A stretch of 49,014 bases of DNA from Planctomycetota bacterium (GTDB taxonomy: Bacteria > Planctomycetota > Phycisphaerae > Tepidisphaerales > Tepidisphaeraceae): the NCBI GenBank assembly GCA_023417885.1, contig JAEZED010000170.1, positions 1-49,014 on the forward strand, written 5' to 3'. Below the pieces are notes generated by a model. The model did no database searches. It worked only from the letters and a program-made list of their open reading frames with translations, and was not told the origin of the DNA. Made by a program: the position numbers and the translations under genes. Below, one piece after another: positions 39,145 to 47,162 of this stretch; the first letter of the stretch is position 1, and each line of letters starts with the position of its first letter.

Positions 39145-39717
39145 TTACCAGACGCCTTCGCGGGGAATGCGAACGCGCTCCTTCCACTCGGGCGGCTCGC
39201 CGATGATGCTCTGCACGTTCTCCTCCAGCACGAGCATCTTGTCGGTGCGCGGCAGGACGAAGAACCCGTAGGCACGCACGCGCTGCGCCCCGCCGTCCGG
39301 GCCGAATGTCTGGTACGCGCGGTCGTCGAATCGCACGGTCATGCGATGCTCGTCCTCGACGATCGAGTCCACGATGACGCCGGCGCTGTTCCAGTCCTCA
39401 CCCTGGAAGACGGCCACCACCATGCACTCATCGAAGTTGATCATCGGCACGCCGTGGGGGTTGTGATACGCGTCGAAATCGGCCGGGTCCTGGCCGAGGT
39501 GGCGCATGTAAATTTCCGTGAAATGCTCCGCCGACGTCAGGCGGTAGTAGCCGCGGTCGAGCTTGGAGTCGGCGCCGCTGAGGGAGACGAGCGGCTGGCG
39601 CTTCGCCTCCTGCGGCTCCTGCTCCTGCTCCTGCCCCACGACAGGAGAAGCGGCGAACAGGGCGCCCCCGGCGACCAGGGACGCGAGAACGAGTGCAGCC
39701 ATCAGGCGTGTCATCAT
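39145..39717 (-). CDS. Exported protein, possibly PrcB-like
   Basis: A 190-residue protein with a signal peptide (MAALVLASLVAGGALFAAS, cleavage near residue 28). The mature part starts with a Glu/Gln stretch and then shows YRLTSAEHFTEIYMRH, MINFDECMVVAVFQGEDWNSAGVIVDSI and RAYGFFVLPRTD, which is reminiscent of the PrcB C-terminal/protease-complex domain, a small secreted beta fold. I hold that assignment loosely. ATG 39717 has a perfect AAGGAG 7 nt upstream. It is convergent with the oxidoreductase. Confidence 0.78.
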   Translation of the reverse strand: MMTRLMAALVLASLVAGGALFAASPVVGQEQEQEPQEAKRQPLVSLSGADSKLDRGYYRLTSAEHFTEIYMRHLGQDPADFDAYHNPHGVPMINFDECMVVAVFQGEDWNSAGVIVDSIVEDEHRMTVRFDDRAYQTFGPDGGAQRVRAYGFFVLPRTDKMLVLEENVQSIIGEPPEWKERVRIPREGVW

Positions 39718-39895
39718 GGCGGGGCTCCTTTCCGGGACCAGTGAGTTATCCAGAACTTGCCGCCGGGTTTCACCGCGGGTCGAGGTCATTGAGTTTTGAA
39801 GCGGCCGGGGAGTCGCGTCGGAAACCCGGGGCCCGCTTGGTGGCGACGCCGGATCGTGGTAGTTCTGGCTTGCGGGGCGTGGAAGCGGCGTACTC

Positions 39896-40648
39896 ATGCC
39901 CACGACCGACCCATCCCGTGCCAGCCGTTACCGCAGCGTCGATGCCGAGTTGCTGCACGAGACGATCCGCCGGATGGAGGCGCGCATCGAGCGATGGTTT
40001 CCCCAGGCGGGCCTTCGCAAGGTCGCGGGCGAGCTGACGGCGATCTCCGACGTCGCTGTGCGGACGAGCCGGCACATCAGCCAGCCGATCTACCTGCTGC
40101 GGATCCCGTGCTACCTCCTGCTAATCGCCCTCTTCACCTTCATCCTGCTGGAGCTGCTGGTGGTCGGCCGGTGGGGAGACATCTCCAGCGCCGAGGATTT
40201 CATCCAGGTGCTGGAGGCGACGCTCGGCACAATCTTCTTCCTCGCGGCGCTCGTCGCCTTCCTGCTCAGCCTGGAGACGCGCTGGAAGCGCAGCCGCGCG
40301 CTCGACGCCATCCACCAGCTCCGCTCCATGGCGCACGTCGTCGACATGCACCAGCTCACGAAGGACCCGACCGAGCCGAACCTCGGCGAAGGCCGCATCT
40401 CCCCCGGCGGGCGACCGCTCACGCCCGAGGAGCTCGTGCGCTACCTCGACCTGTGCAGCGAGATGCTGAGCCTCATCAGCAAGCTGGCGGTCCTCTACGT
40501 GCAGGACTTCCCGGACGACGTCGCCGTCAACGCGGTGGACGAGGTGGAGAGCCTGACGCACGGCCTGAACCGCCGGCTGTGGCAGAAGATCATGATCGTC
40601 CGCGCCGAGCACCGCCTGGCGGTGCACGCCCCGGTAGCGCCGGGATGA
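39896..40648 (+). CDS. Conserved two-helix membrane protein of unknown function
   Basis: A 250-residue protein with two central transmembrane helices (LLRIPCYLLLIALFTFILLELLVV and LGTIFFLAALVAFLLSLE) flanked by soluble helical parts. The C-terminal part has a conserved look: LDAIHQLRSMAHVVDMHQLTKDP, SPGGRPLTPEELVRYLDLCSEMLSLISKLAVLY and NAVDEVESLTHGLNRRLWQKI. I recall similar sequences across several phyla without an assigned function. Start ATG 39896. It precedes the next gene by 46 nt, but that gene has its own -10 box. Confidence 0.75.
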   Translation: MPTTDPSRASRYRSVDAELLHETIRRMEARIERWFPQAGLRKVAGELTAISDVAVRTSRHISQPIYLLRIPCYLLLIALFTFILLELLVVGRWGDISSAEDFIQVLEATLGTIFFLAALVAFLLSLETRWKRSRALDAIHQLRSMAHVVDMHQLTKDPTEPNLGEGRISPGGRPLTPEELVRYLDLCSEMLSLISKLAVLYVQDFPDDVAVNAVDEVESLTHGLNRRLWQKIMIVRAEHRLAVHAPVAPG

Positions 40649-40681
40649 CGCAAGGGTCCTGACCCTGGAAGCGGTTCCGGT

Positions 40682-40687
40682 TAGACT
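40682..40687 (+). promoter_or_regulatory. Leaderless-type -10 box of the 40695 gene
   Basis: TAGACT lies 7 nt before the ATG at 40695, the same hexamer and spacing as at adk. Confidence 0.45.
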
Positions 40688-40694
40688 GTTCGCG

Positions 40695-42338
40695 ATGGGC
40701 GAAGCAACGGTCGAGATCCCGCGGCTCAAGTGGCTCAAGCGCCTGGTGGCGCTCTACCTGCTCGTCTTCCTCGGCTTTGCGGCGTTCCACTGGTGGTTGT
40801 GGCGTGCCGTCGATCGTCGGATCGAGACGATTGTTGAGGGGTGGCGCCAGGAGGGCGCGCCGCTGCCGGAGGATGCGCTGAACGCCACCGGCATCGCGAC
40901 TGGTACGGACAACGCCGCCTTCTACTACCAGCAGGCGATCAACGCCCTGCCGCGGCTCACGCAGCGGCAGATCGACGAATGGGACAACTGGTTCGGGCAG
41001 ACACGCCCGCTCCCGCAGGAGAAGGCGCCGATTGTTCGGGAGATCGTGGAGCAGAACCGGCAGTGGCTCGACCTGGCGCGCGAGGCCCGTTCGCACGACC
41101 GCATCGACTGGGGCCAGCCGGCGATCACCATGGCCACCTCCCCCAACTGGAGCGGCGCGCGCGAGCTGGCCATCCGACTCGACTGGGCCGCGTCGCTCGC
41201 TTACCACGACGGCGACGTCGCCTCAGCGGCGGCGTACGGGAGTGACCTGGGGCACCTTGGAATCAGCACCGTCCACTACGGCCCGTCCATCGTGGCCGGC
41301 CTCGTGAGCAGCGGGATCTGCGCCCTCGGCAATGCAAATCTTCTCGAGATGGCCTGGCATCCTCCGCCGGGCATAACTCCCGAGCAGGAGCGTGAGGCGT
41401 GGCGGGAGGCTGGGTCGGAGCTGGATGCGCTGATCGACCACCTGTTGAACGAGTCAGAGGACCAGGCCGTGCGGCGGCTGAGCTGGCAGGGAGAGCGCGT
41501 GAGTGTGCACAGCGCCATCCCGGCGATGGCTGTCGCAGCGCCGACGCCGACGGCGTCGAGTTTGTTCCTGTGGCCGGTCATGAAGGCCGACATCGCAGAC
41601 CTCCTGGAGGCGGAGTCGGAAATCGCCCGGGCGGCGATCTCGGAGGATCCGGCGGCGGTGATGGAGGTCGAATTTTTTCGGCGCCAACCGGAGACGATGG
41701 CGGGGACCGTAGCGACGTTCCTCACGTCCATCCTGACGCCGACGATCGAGCGCTCGAATCTTACCTTCCTTCGCATAGCCGCGGAGCGCCGGATGACGGC
41801 AGTGCTCCTGGCGTCGAAGCGGTTCCACATGGATCAAGGGCGCTGGCCGGTGTCGCTGGAGGAGTTGACGCCCCGCTACCTGCCGCGCGTGCCGGCCGAT
41901 CCCTTCGCGCGCGACGGGCGGCTGCTCGGCTTTCGCACGGACACACTCGTCCCGATCGTCTACAGCGTGGGCGACGACTTCGAGGACGATGGCGGCTCGA
42001 CGGCCCCCCCGGCCACGGCGACGCGGAGAGAGCAGCAGCGCCTTCGCACGCTCAACTCTCCGCATGAGCGAGCCGACCTGGTCTACCCGCTCCACCTTCC
42101 GGAGGCGTACGCGCTTTTCCCGTCGCAGTTCAACGTCTGGAACTACCTGCGCGATCCGATGGATGAGTTGGAGCGGGCGCGCGAAGCGACGATGGAGGCG
42201 GAAAAGGCGGCTCGCGACATTGCCGAAGCGCAGGCAGAGGAATCACCGCAGCGCATGCCAGGCGAGTTGGACGTAGAAGACCAGGAACGGCAGCCCCAGC
42301 GCGGTCAGGACGAACAGGAGCGGCCAGCCGGCGCATAG
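40695..42338 (+). CDS. Large membrane-anchored hypothetical protein
   Basis: A 547-residue protein with one N-terminal transmembrane helix (LVALYLLVFLGFAAFHWWLW, residues 18-37) and a long helical extracytoplasmic part. Near residue 380-430 it has MDQGRWPVSLEELTPRYLPRVPADPF followed by VYSVGDDFEDDGG, a motif common in large planctomycete hypothetical proteins and in pseudopilin-like domains. The tail is Gln/Glu-rich. The function is unknown. Its last 96 nt overlap the convergent zinc-ribbon gene, an unusual arrangement; the overlap falls in the low-complexity tail. Confidence 0.78.
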   Translation: MGEATVEIPRLKWLKRLVALYLLVFLGFAAFHWWLWRAVDRRIETIVEGWRQEGAPLPEDALNATGIATGTDNAAFYYQQAINALPRLTQRQIDEWDNWFGQTRPLPQEKAPIVREIVEQNRQWLDLAREARSHDRIDWGQPAITMATSPNWSGARELAIRLDWAASLAYHDGDVASAAAYGSDLGHLGISTVHYGPSIVAGLVSSGICALGNANLLEMAWHPPPGITPEQEREAWREAGSELDALIDHLLNESEDQAVRRLSWQGERVSVHSAIPAMAVAAPTPTASSLFLWPVMKADIADLLEAESEIARAAISEDPAAVMEVEFFRRQPETMAGTVATFLTSILTPTIERSNLTFLRIAAERRMTAVLLASKRFHMDQGRWPVSLEELTPRYLPRVPADPFARDGRLLGFRTDTLVPIVYSVGDDFEDDGGSTAPPATATRREQQRLRTLNSPHERADLVYPLHLPEAYALFPSQFNVWNYLRDPMDELERAREATMEAEKAARDIAEAQAEESPQRMPGELDVEDQERQPQRGQDEQERPAGA

Positions 42339-43154
42339 CACGATGCCGCAGGCGAGCAGCCGTCCCGGTCCCGCGTGCAGCCCCTTCTTCAGCAGGATGC
42401 CGGGCAACGCGATCAACTCGCTGATCACGAGCAGCCACGCCGAGCCGACTACGAGCATCGCCCCCGCCTCGACGAGGATCGGAGGTGAGCGATCGCCCCA
42501 TGTGCCGAGAAGCACGACCGCCACGACGGTCACCAGCGAAGCGACCGGCACCAGGGCCAGCGGCGCCGCCGAGTAGTAGCTCAGGGCGATCGCCCGGTCC
42601 TGGAGCGGGCGCGGGCGATCCTTCGGGTGGAAGAAGTAGCTGGGCAGCCCCGTCGCCAGGAGCATCCACAGGAACAGCCCGAGCGCGCCCGCCAGGAAGA
42701 TGCTGCCGTCCGCCATCGCAACGCGCCACGAGCCGGAGGCGGGCCAGAAGCCGTCGTACCACTCGTGCCACAGGACCAGCAGCAGCGGCGCCACGCACAG
42801 CCACGCCAGCACGCAGCAGACAAGCTGGAACCGGCGTGCATCGCGATAGCTCACCTCGCGCGCCGCCTGGCGCGCCAGCCGGCCCGGATGGCGCAGGGCG
42901 AGCCAGGTCGTCCGCAGGAAGGCGCGCACGCGACCGACCTTCGCCCGCTCCTGCCACGGAATGGCGGCGCGTGCGGAGAAGACCTCCGCGTCGAGTTCCA
43001 CGCCGCATTCCGGGCATCGGCCGCTCGTGTTGCCGCGCAGGTCGTAGCCGCAGTTCGGACACGGCAACGGCAGGTCGCCACCGTCGGGCGCAGAGGGTGC
43101 GTCCGGCTGCGTGATGTCGCTTGCCGCCGTCGAGGTCACGCGGGCATTGTGCAT
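42243..43154 (-). CDS. Zinc-ribbon multi-pass membrane protein
   Basis: A 303-residue protein. A short N-terminal zinc ribbon (CPNCGYDLRGNTSGRCPECG, residues about 33-52) is a hallmark of Phycisphaerae membrane proteins. It is followed by a basic linker and about five transmembrane helices. The function is unknown. ATG 43154 is used, and GTG 43139 is possible. The C-terminal 32 codons overlap the end of the opposite-strand gene at 40695-42338. The secreted EEP gene lies 40 nt upstream on the same strand. Confidence 0.82.
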   Translation of the reverse strand: MHNARVTSTAASDITQPDAPSAPDGGDLPLPCPNCGYDLRGNTSGRCPECGVELDAEVFSARAAIPWQERAKVGRVRAFLRTTWLALRHPGRLARQAAREVSYRDARRFQLVCCVLAWLCVAPLLLVLWHEWYDGFWPASGSWRVAMADGSIFLAGALGLFLWMLLATGLPSYFFHPKDRPRPLQDRAIALSYYSAAPLALVPVASLVTVVAVVLLGTWGDRSPPILVEAGAMLVVGSAWLLVISELIALPGILLKKGLHAGPGRLLACGIVLCAGWPLLFVLTALGLPFLVFYVQLAWHALR

Positions 43155-43194
43155 GCGGCGGAGCGCCGGGCAAGTTGGCTCTGTTCTCAGGCAA

Positions 43195-44049
43195 TCACTC
43201 CGCGAGCCGCACTTCCGCGAAGACGGGCCAGTGATCCGACGCATGCCGCCCGTCCCAGTGCTCCGCCAGCGTTGCTTCGCGCAGCACCTCGACGCGGTCG
43301 TTCACGAAGATGTAGTCGATCCGCCGTGCCGGCTGCGGGCGCGGGGTGAAGGTGCCGAACGTGCCGTCCGGGCCGAAGTGACCCGTCGCCGAGGCGTCGC
43401 GCGCGTCGCGAAATGCCTCCGCCATCGTGCGGTAGGCGTCGGAGTCGGGCTGGGCGTTGAAGTCGCCGGTGATGATGACGGGAAGGTCTCCCTGCATCGC
43501 CTTCACGCGCTCGACGATCAGCCGGGCGCTCTGCGTGCGCGCCTCCTCACCGACGTGGTCGAAGTGGGTGTTCACCGCCAGGAACTCCCCGCCGCCGGCG
43601 CGGTCGCGGAAGCGCGCCCACGTCGCGATACGCGGCAGCGCCGCGTCCCACCCCTTGCTCGGCTCGTCCGGCGTCGGCGAGAGCCAGAACGTCCCGTCGG
43701 CCAGCAGCTCCAGCCGGTCGGTGCGGTAGAGGATCGGCGAGTACTCTCCGCCCGTCTTTCCATCGGTGCGGCCGACGCCGACCCAGGCGAAGCCGGGCAT
43801 GTCTTCCATGAGCTGCTTCACCTGGTGATCCAGCGCCTCCTGTGCCCCCACGAGATCCGCCTCGTGAAAGCGGATCACCTGCGCCACCAGCGCCCGGCGA
43901 TGCGGCCAGGCGTGCTCCGCGTCGCCCGCATTGTCGTAACGGATGTTGAAGCTCATCACGCGCAGGGGCGGCGCCGCATCCGGCGCATCCTGCTGGGTCA
44001 CAATCATGCCGCCGGCGAAGAACGCCATCAGTGCCATCAGGAAGGTCAT
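43195..44049 (-). CDS. Exported endonuclease/exonuclease/phosphatase family protein
   Basis: A 284-residue protein with a short hydrophobic N-terminus (residues 2-18) acting as a signal or anchor. The EEP domain is complete: RVMSFNIRYDN, GAQEAL with the metal-binding Glu, NTHFDHVG, IITGDFNAQPDS, RIDYIFVN and ASDHWPV with the terminal Asp-His pair. This branch contains secreted phosphodiesterases/phosphatases; the substrate is not known. A TAGTCT box lies 6 nt before ATG 44049. It shares only the fold with the membrane EEP protein at 14701-15885. Confidence 0.92.
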   Translation of the reverse strand: MTFLMALMAFFAGGMIVTQQDAPDAAPPLRVMSFNIRYDNAGDAEHAWPHRRALVAQVIRFHEADLVGAQEALDHQVKQLMEDMPGFAWVGVGRTDGKTGGEYSPILYRTDRLELLADGTFWLSPTPDEPSKGWDAALPRIATWARFRDRAGGGEFLAVNTHFDHVGEEARTQSARLIVERVKAMQGDLPVIITGDFNAQPDSDAYRTMAEAFRDARDASATGHFGPDGTFGTFTPRPQPARRIDYIFVNDRVEVLREATLAEHWDGRHASDHWPVFAEVRLAE

Positions 44050-44055
44050 GCCCCC

Positions 44056-44061
44056 AGACTA
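44056..44061 (-). promoter_or_regulatory. Leaderless-type -10 box of the exported EEP gene
   Basis: TAGTCT on the minus strand lies 6 nt before the ATG at 44049. Confidence 0.4.
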
Positions 44062-44094
44062 AGCACTTCCGGCGGCGCGGCAAAGGCCGGCGCG

Positions 44095-44583
44095 TCAGGG
44101 CACGAGGATCTCGATGCCGTGCTCGTCGGCGATCCGCAGGACTCGGCCCATGTCCGGCCCGTTGGCGCCCGCCTCGGCGAAGACGGCGGCGCACTTGCCG
44201 AAGAACGTCTCGAACCCGCTGGGCGTCGTGATGACCCACTGCTTCACCGTGCCGGAGGTGCGGTTCTTGAATGTGTGCGGCGCGCCGCGCGGCATGAACG
44301 CAACCCCGCCCGGGCCGACGTCCACCCATTCCCCATTCACGAGGTAGCTCATCGTTCCCTCCAGGACGATGAACAGCTCATCCTCATTCCGGTGCCGGTG
44401 CGGCGGCGGCCCGCTGCCCGGCTCCGCCACTCCCAGCCCGACCGAGAGGCTGCCGCCGGTCTGGTCGGCACCGAGCTTCAGCTGAATGGTGTCGCCGAAG
44501 GCGTGCAGCAGCGTCCCTTCGCCGGCGGGGATGATCGTGGGCTGCAGTGTGCCGGTCGCCTCGGGCTCAGTTGATGTGAGCAT
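44095..44583 (-). CDS. Cupin domain protein
   Basis: A 162-residue single-cupin protein. Metal ligands are visible: PPPHRHRNEDELFIVLEG (cupin motif 1, His-x-His and Glu) and PRGAPHTFKN (motif 2, His). Such proteins bind a divalent metal and act as dioxygenases, isomerases or sensors; the substrate is unknown. ATG 44583 is chosen because AAGGAG lies 6 nt upstream; ATG 44604 would add seven residues. It is divergent from the PrsW-like gene. Confidence 0.88.
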   Translation of the reverse strand: MLTSTEPEATGTLQPTIIPAGEGTLLHAFGDTIQLKLGADQTGGSLSVGLGVAEPGSGPPPHRHRNEDELFIVLEGTMSYLVNGEWVDVGPGGVAFMPRGAPHTFKNRTSGTVKQWVITTPSGFETFFGKCAAVFAEAGANGPDMGRVLRIADEHGIEILVP

Positions 44584-44696
44584 GCCCGTCTCCTTGCTGG
44601 CCATCTCGTCGTCGGCGGACGCCAAGCGCTTGACGCCAATCGCCGCCCGGCGAGTGTACCGGAAGCGGCCTGCGAGCGGCGCGGCCGGCTCGCCGC

Positions 44697-44702
44697 TATC
44701 CT
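44697..44702 (+). promoter_or_regulatory. Leaderless-type -10 box of the PrsW-like gene
   Basis: TATCCT lies 7 nt before the ATG at 44710; the same hexamer lies 6 nt before acsA. Confidence 0.4.
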
Positions 44703-44709
44703 GCCGGCC

Positions 44710-45450
44710 ATGACGGCCGACGCCATCCTCTTCGGCATGCTCGCGATCTGCGCCCTGGCGATCGTCATCCTGGTCTACCGGTACGATCTTTATGACAAGG
44801 AGCCGTGGTACATGGCGCTGCTGGCGATCGTGCTGGGCGGCGCGATGATGTGGGCGGCCGGGCCGGCGGAGATGGTCACGATCCGCGCGCTCGGCGACAC
44901 GGGCACGACCGACGGCGCCATCGCGCTCGTCGCCGCGACGCACGAGGGGCTTGGGAAGTTCCTCGTCGTGCTGCTGATCGCCCTGCTGTTCCGCGGCGTC
45001 TTCAACGACCCGGCCGACGGGATCATCTACGGCTCCCTCGTCGGTCTGGGCGCGGGCCTGATGGAGTCGATCGCGCTGCTTGGCTTCGGCGGGGGGCGGT
45101 CGTTCCTACCCCCGGCGGAGATCGTCCGCCTGCTCGGCCATGCGGTCTTCGGCGGGATCACGGGCTATGGCCTGGGTGCGATGGTGACGCGGCGGCGCGG
45201 ATGGATCGCCGTTACGGCGCTGACGCTGCTCGCGGCGATGAGTCTGCACACAGCATGGGATCTGCTGGCCCTGACGCAGCCGGCCACGCGCTCGGCGCAC
45301 GGCGTGCTCGCCGCCGGCGTCATGCTGGCGGGTCTGTTGCTGTACGGCCTGCTCGTGGTGCTCGCGGCGCGCGAGTCGCGCCGGCACTTCCGCCCGCGCC
45401 AGCACCACCGCCTCTTCGGCTGGCCGCTGGATCGGGTCTTCCGCGAGTGA
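44710..45450 (+). CDS. PrsW-family intramembrane protease homologue
   Basis: A 246-residue protein with about seven transmembrane helices. PrsW features are the YDKEPWY motif after helix 1, NDPADGIIYGSLVGLGAGLMES, HAVFGGITGYGLG and AMSLHTAWDLL. The first active-site helix normally has two adjacent Glu (EExxK); here it reads THEGLGKFL, so only one Glu remains beside a His. Other conserved acids and His are kept. It may be an active variant or a non-catalytic relative. Typical PrsW proteins cleave anti-sigma factors. A -10 box lies 7 nt upstream. It is convergent with the VOC gene. Confidence 0.85.
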   Translation: MTADAILFGMLAICALAIVILVYRYDLYDKEPWYMALLAIVLGGAMMWAAGPAEMVTIRALGDTGTTDGAIALVAATHEGLGKFLVVLLIALLFRGVFNDPADGIIYGSLVGLGAGLMESIALLGFGGGRSFLPPAEIVRLLGHAVFGGITGYGLGAMVTRRRGWIAVTALTLLAAMSLHTAWDLLALTQPATRSAHGVLAAGVMLAGLLLYGLLVVLAARESRRHFRPRQHHRLFGWPLDRVFRE

Positions 45451-45465
45451 GCGGGCGCGCGGTCT

Positions 45466-45849
45466 TCACGCCACCTTCGTCGCCACCCACCAGGTCGTGC
45501 CGCCCGGCTCCTTGAAGCCGCCGCGCTTGTCGGCATCCTCCTTCTTCACCGGCTCCTGGACCAAGGTCGCGCCGTTCTCCAGCGCGCGGCGGAAGGTGGC
45601 ATCGACATCCGGCACGTAGACATGAACGTGCGCCGGCACGGCGGGCCAGTTCTCGACGGCATCGGCGAGCATGACGACCGAATCGTCGATGCGCACCTCC
45701 GCGTGCATGACGCGCCCGCCCTCCCCCGGAATGCGGCTGAGCTCGACGGCGTCGAAGACGCGTACAAGAAAGTCGATCGCGGCGGCAGCGCCGTCCACGA
45801 TCAGGTAGGGAGAGACACTGTTGTAGGACTGGGGCTTGTAGTTGGACAT
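45466..45849 (-). CDS. VOC (glyoxalase/PhnB-like) family protein
   Basis: A 127-residue vicinal-oxygen-chelate fold protein: SVSPYLIVDGAAAAIDFLVRVFDAVEL, then VMHAEVRIDDSVVMLAD, HVHVYVPDVDATFRRALENGATLVQEP and a short closing KEPGGTTWWVA. The PhnB-like branch includes metal-dependent isomerases, resistance proteins and 3-demethylubiquinone methyltransferase-like proteins; the function is not inferable. AAGGAGG stands before ATG 45849. It ends the Uma2-DUF1697-VOC minus-strand run, 10 nt after the DUF1697 gene. Confidence 0.9.
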   Translation of the reverse strand: MSNYKPQSYNSVSPYLIVDGAAAAIDFLVRVFDAVELSRIPGEGGRVMHAEVRIDDSVVMLADAVENWPAVPAHVHVYVPDVDATFRRALENGATLVQEPVKKEDADKRGGFKEPGGTTWWVATKVA

Positions 45850-45859
45850 GCGGCCTCCT

Positions 45860-46465
45860 TCACTTTCGATTCGCCCGCGACGGCTGCTGTGGCGTGGCGG
45901 CCGCCGAGGCGAGGGAGAGGATCTTCTGCACGGTCGACCAGTTACGGAAGGTGATTTCCTTTCCCGCGGTACGACCTACTTCGAGCACGACGTCGCTGTT
46001 CGCCATGCCGTTCGGACACCATAGATAGACCGCCTCGCGCCCCATCGCCAGCGCCTCGGGCGACCAGTCCCGCCGCGCCAGCGCCGACAGCTTCTTCGCA
46101 GCGCCGGCGGCCGTGTAAAAGCCGACGTGGAGCCGCCCCGGGTTTTCCTTCGCCCCGGCCGCGTCCGTCAGCGGATTCTTCGCGGCGATCTTCGCCAGTG
46201 CGGCGGCATCGATGAGCACGACGCTCGCGCGAACGCCCGTCCGCTCCTCGAGCGCCTTCTCGAGTGCAGCGGCGGTGAAGGGTTTGGATGCGTTGTAGAC
46301 CGCGTTGCCGCTGTTGAGCACGGTGCGCACGTCGCGGGCGCCGAGGTCCTCCAGCAGCCGGCGCAAGTCGGCCATGGCCACGCGCTTGGCCCGGCCGACA
46401 TTGATGCCGCGGATGAAGGCGACCCAAGCCGCACCGCCAGTCTGATCAGGCCGGGAGCGAGCCAC
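45860..46465 (-). CDS. DUF1697 family protein
   Basis: A 201-residue soluble protein with the DUF1697 opening WVAFIRGINVGRAKRVAMADLRRLLEDLGARDVRTVLNSGNAVYN, followed by VGFYTA, GREAVYLWCPNGMANS and a closing TFRNWSTVQKILSLA. The family is a common stress- or niche-associated group without known biochemistry. The start is GTG 46465, overlapping the end of the Uma2 gene by 20 nt, which implies translational coupling. Confidence 0.9.
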   Translation of the reverse strand: MARSRPDQTGGAAWVAFIRGINVGRAKRVAMADLRRLLEDLGARDVRTVLNSGNAVYNASKPFTAAALEKALEERTGVRASVVLIDAAALAKIAAKNPLTDAAGAKENPGRLHVGFYTAAGAAKKLSALARRDWSPEALAMGREAVYLWCPNGMANSDVVLEVGRTAGKEITFRNWSTVQKILSLASAAATPQQPSRANRK

Positions 46466-47090
46466 GGAACTCCTGGAGAACGCTGAAGTGATCGCCCTCG
46501 AGCCGCCGCCTCACCCAGTCGCCCAGCACGGCGGCGGTGAAGTGGGGGACTTCGACGCTGGCGGGCGTTTCGACGTACTCGCCACCCCGCAGGAGCAGGA
46601 TGCGCGCCTCGCCGGTAGCGTTGATGTGCCACAACTCGCCGATGCCGATGGCGGCGTAGACGGGCAGCTTCTCGAGGAGTGGAACGGTGACCTCGACCTC
46701 GATGGCGAGGTCCGGCGGCGGCACGCGCTCCAGGTCGTTGTCGCCGGACTGGCTGACGTTCGCGAGGTTGGAGATGTAGTAGGATTCGTCCGGCTCCACG
46801 CCCTTGCCGAGCATCCGCCGCTTGTAGGTGGTCTGCCCGAGGGGCAGGAACGGTGTGTTCCTGGAAAGCAGGTAGCTCTCGAGCAGCGCCCGTACGAACG
46901 TCTTGATCAGCTCATGGATCTCCGACGGCATCTCGATCTCCAACTCGCCGTTGTCGTAGGTGAGCATGAGGTTTCGGCCGGCGCGCTCGAGCTCATCGAC
47001 GAGCTGCTCATACCGCTCCCACGAGATGCCCGAGAGGATGACCCGGTGGTCGGTCATCGGCTGCGGAAGCTGGCGCGTAATCGAGACCAT
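46446..47090 (-). CDS. Uma2-family (DUF820) putative endonuclease
   Basis: A 214-residue protein of the Uma2 family, a PD-(D/E)xK nuclease-like fold abundant in cyanobacteria and planctomycetes. Motifs are GISWERYEQLVDEL near the start, ELEIEMPSEIHE, GVEPDESYYI and PPDLAIEVEVT, which carries the putative active-site Asp and Glu, then YAAIGIGELWHIN. The cellular role is unknown. ATG 47090 is preceded by TAGACT at 8 nt. It overlaps the DUF1697 gene downstream by 20 nt. Confidence 0.9.
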   Translation of the reverse strand: MVSITRQLPQPMTDHRVILSGISWERYEQLVDELERAGRNLMLTYDNGELEIEMPSEIHELIKTFVRALLESYLLSRNTPFLPLGQTTYKRRMLGKGVEPDESYYISNLANVSQSGDNDLERVPPPDLAIEVEVTVPLLEKLPVYAAIGIGELWHINATGEARILLLRGGEYVETPASVEVPHFTAAVLGDWVRRRLEGDHFSVLQEFRGSLPA

Positions 47091-47098
47091 GGCAGATG

Positions 47099-47104
47099 AG
47101 TCTA
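47099..47104 (-). promoter_or_regulatory. Leaderless-type -10 box of the Uma2 operon
   Basis: TAGACT on the minus strand lies 8 nt before the ATG at 47090; it drives three genes if the run is an operon. Confidence 0.45.
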
Positions 47105-47162
47105 ACCGACGGTGCACTGCGGATCGACCGGCCCCCCCGTTGCGGTGCAGGTTGCGGTGACT

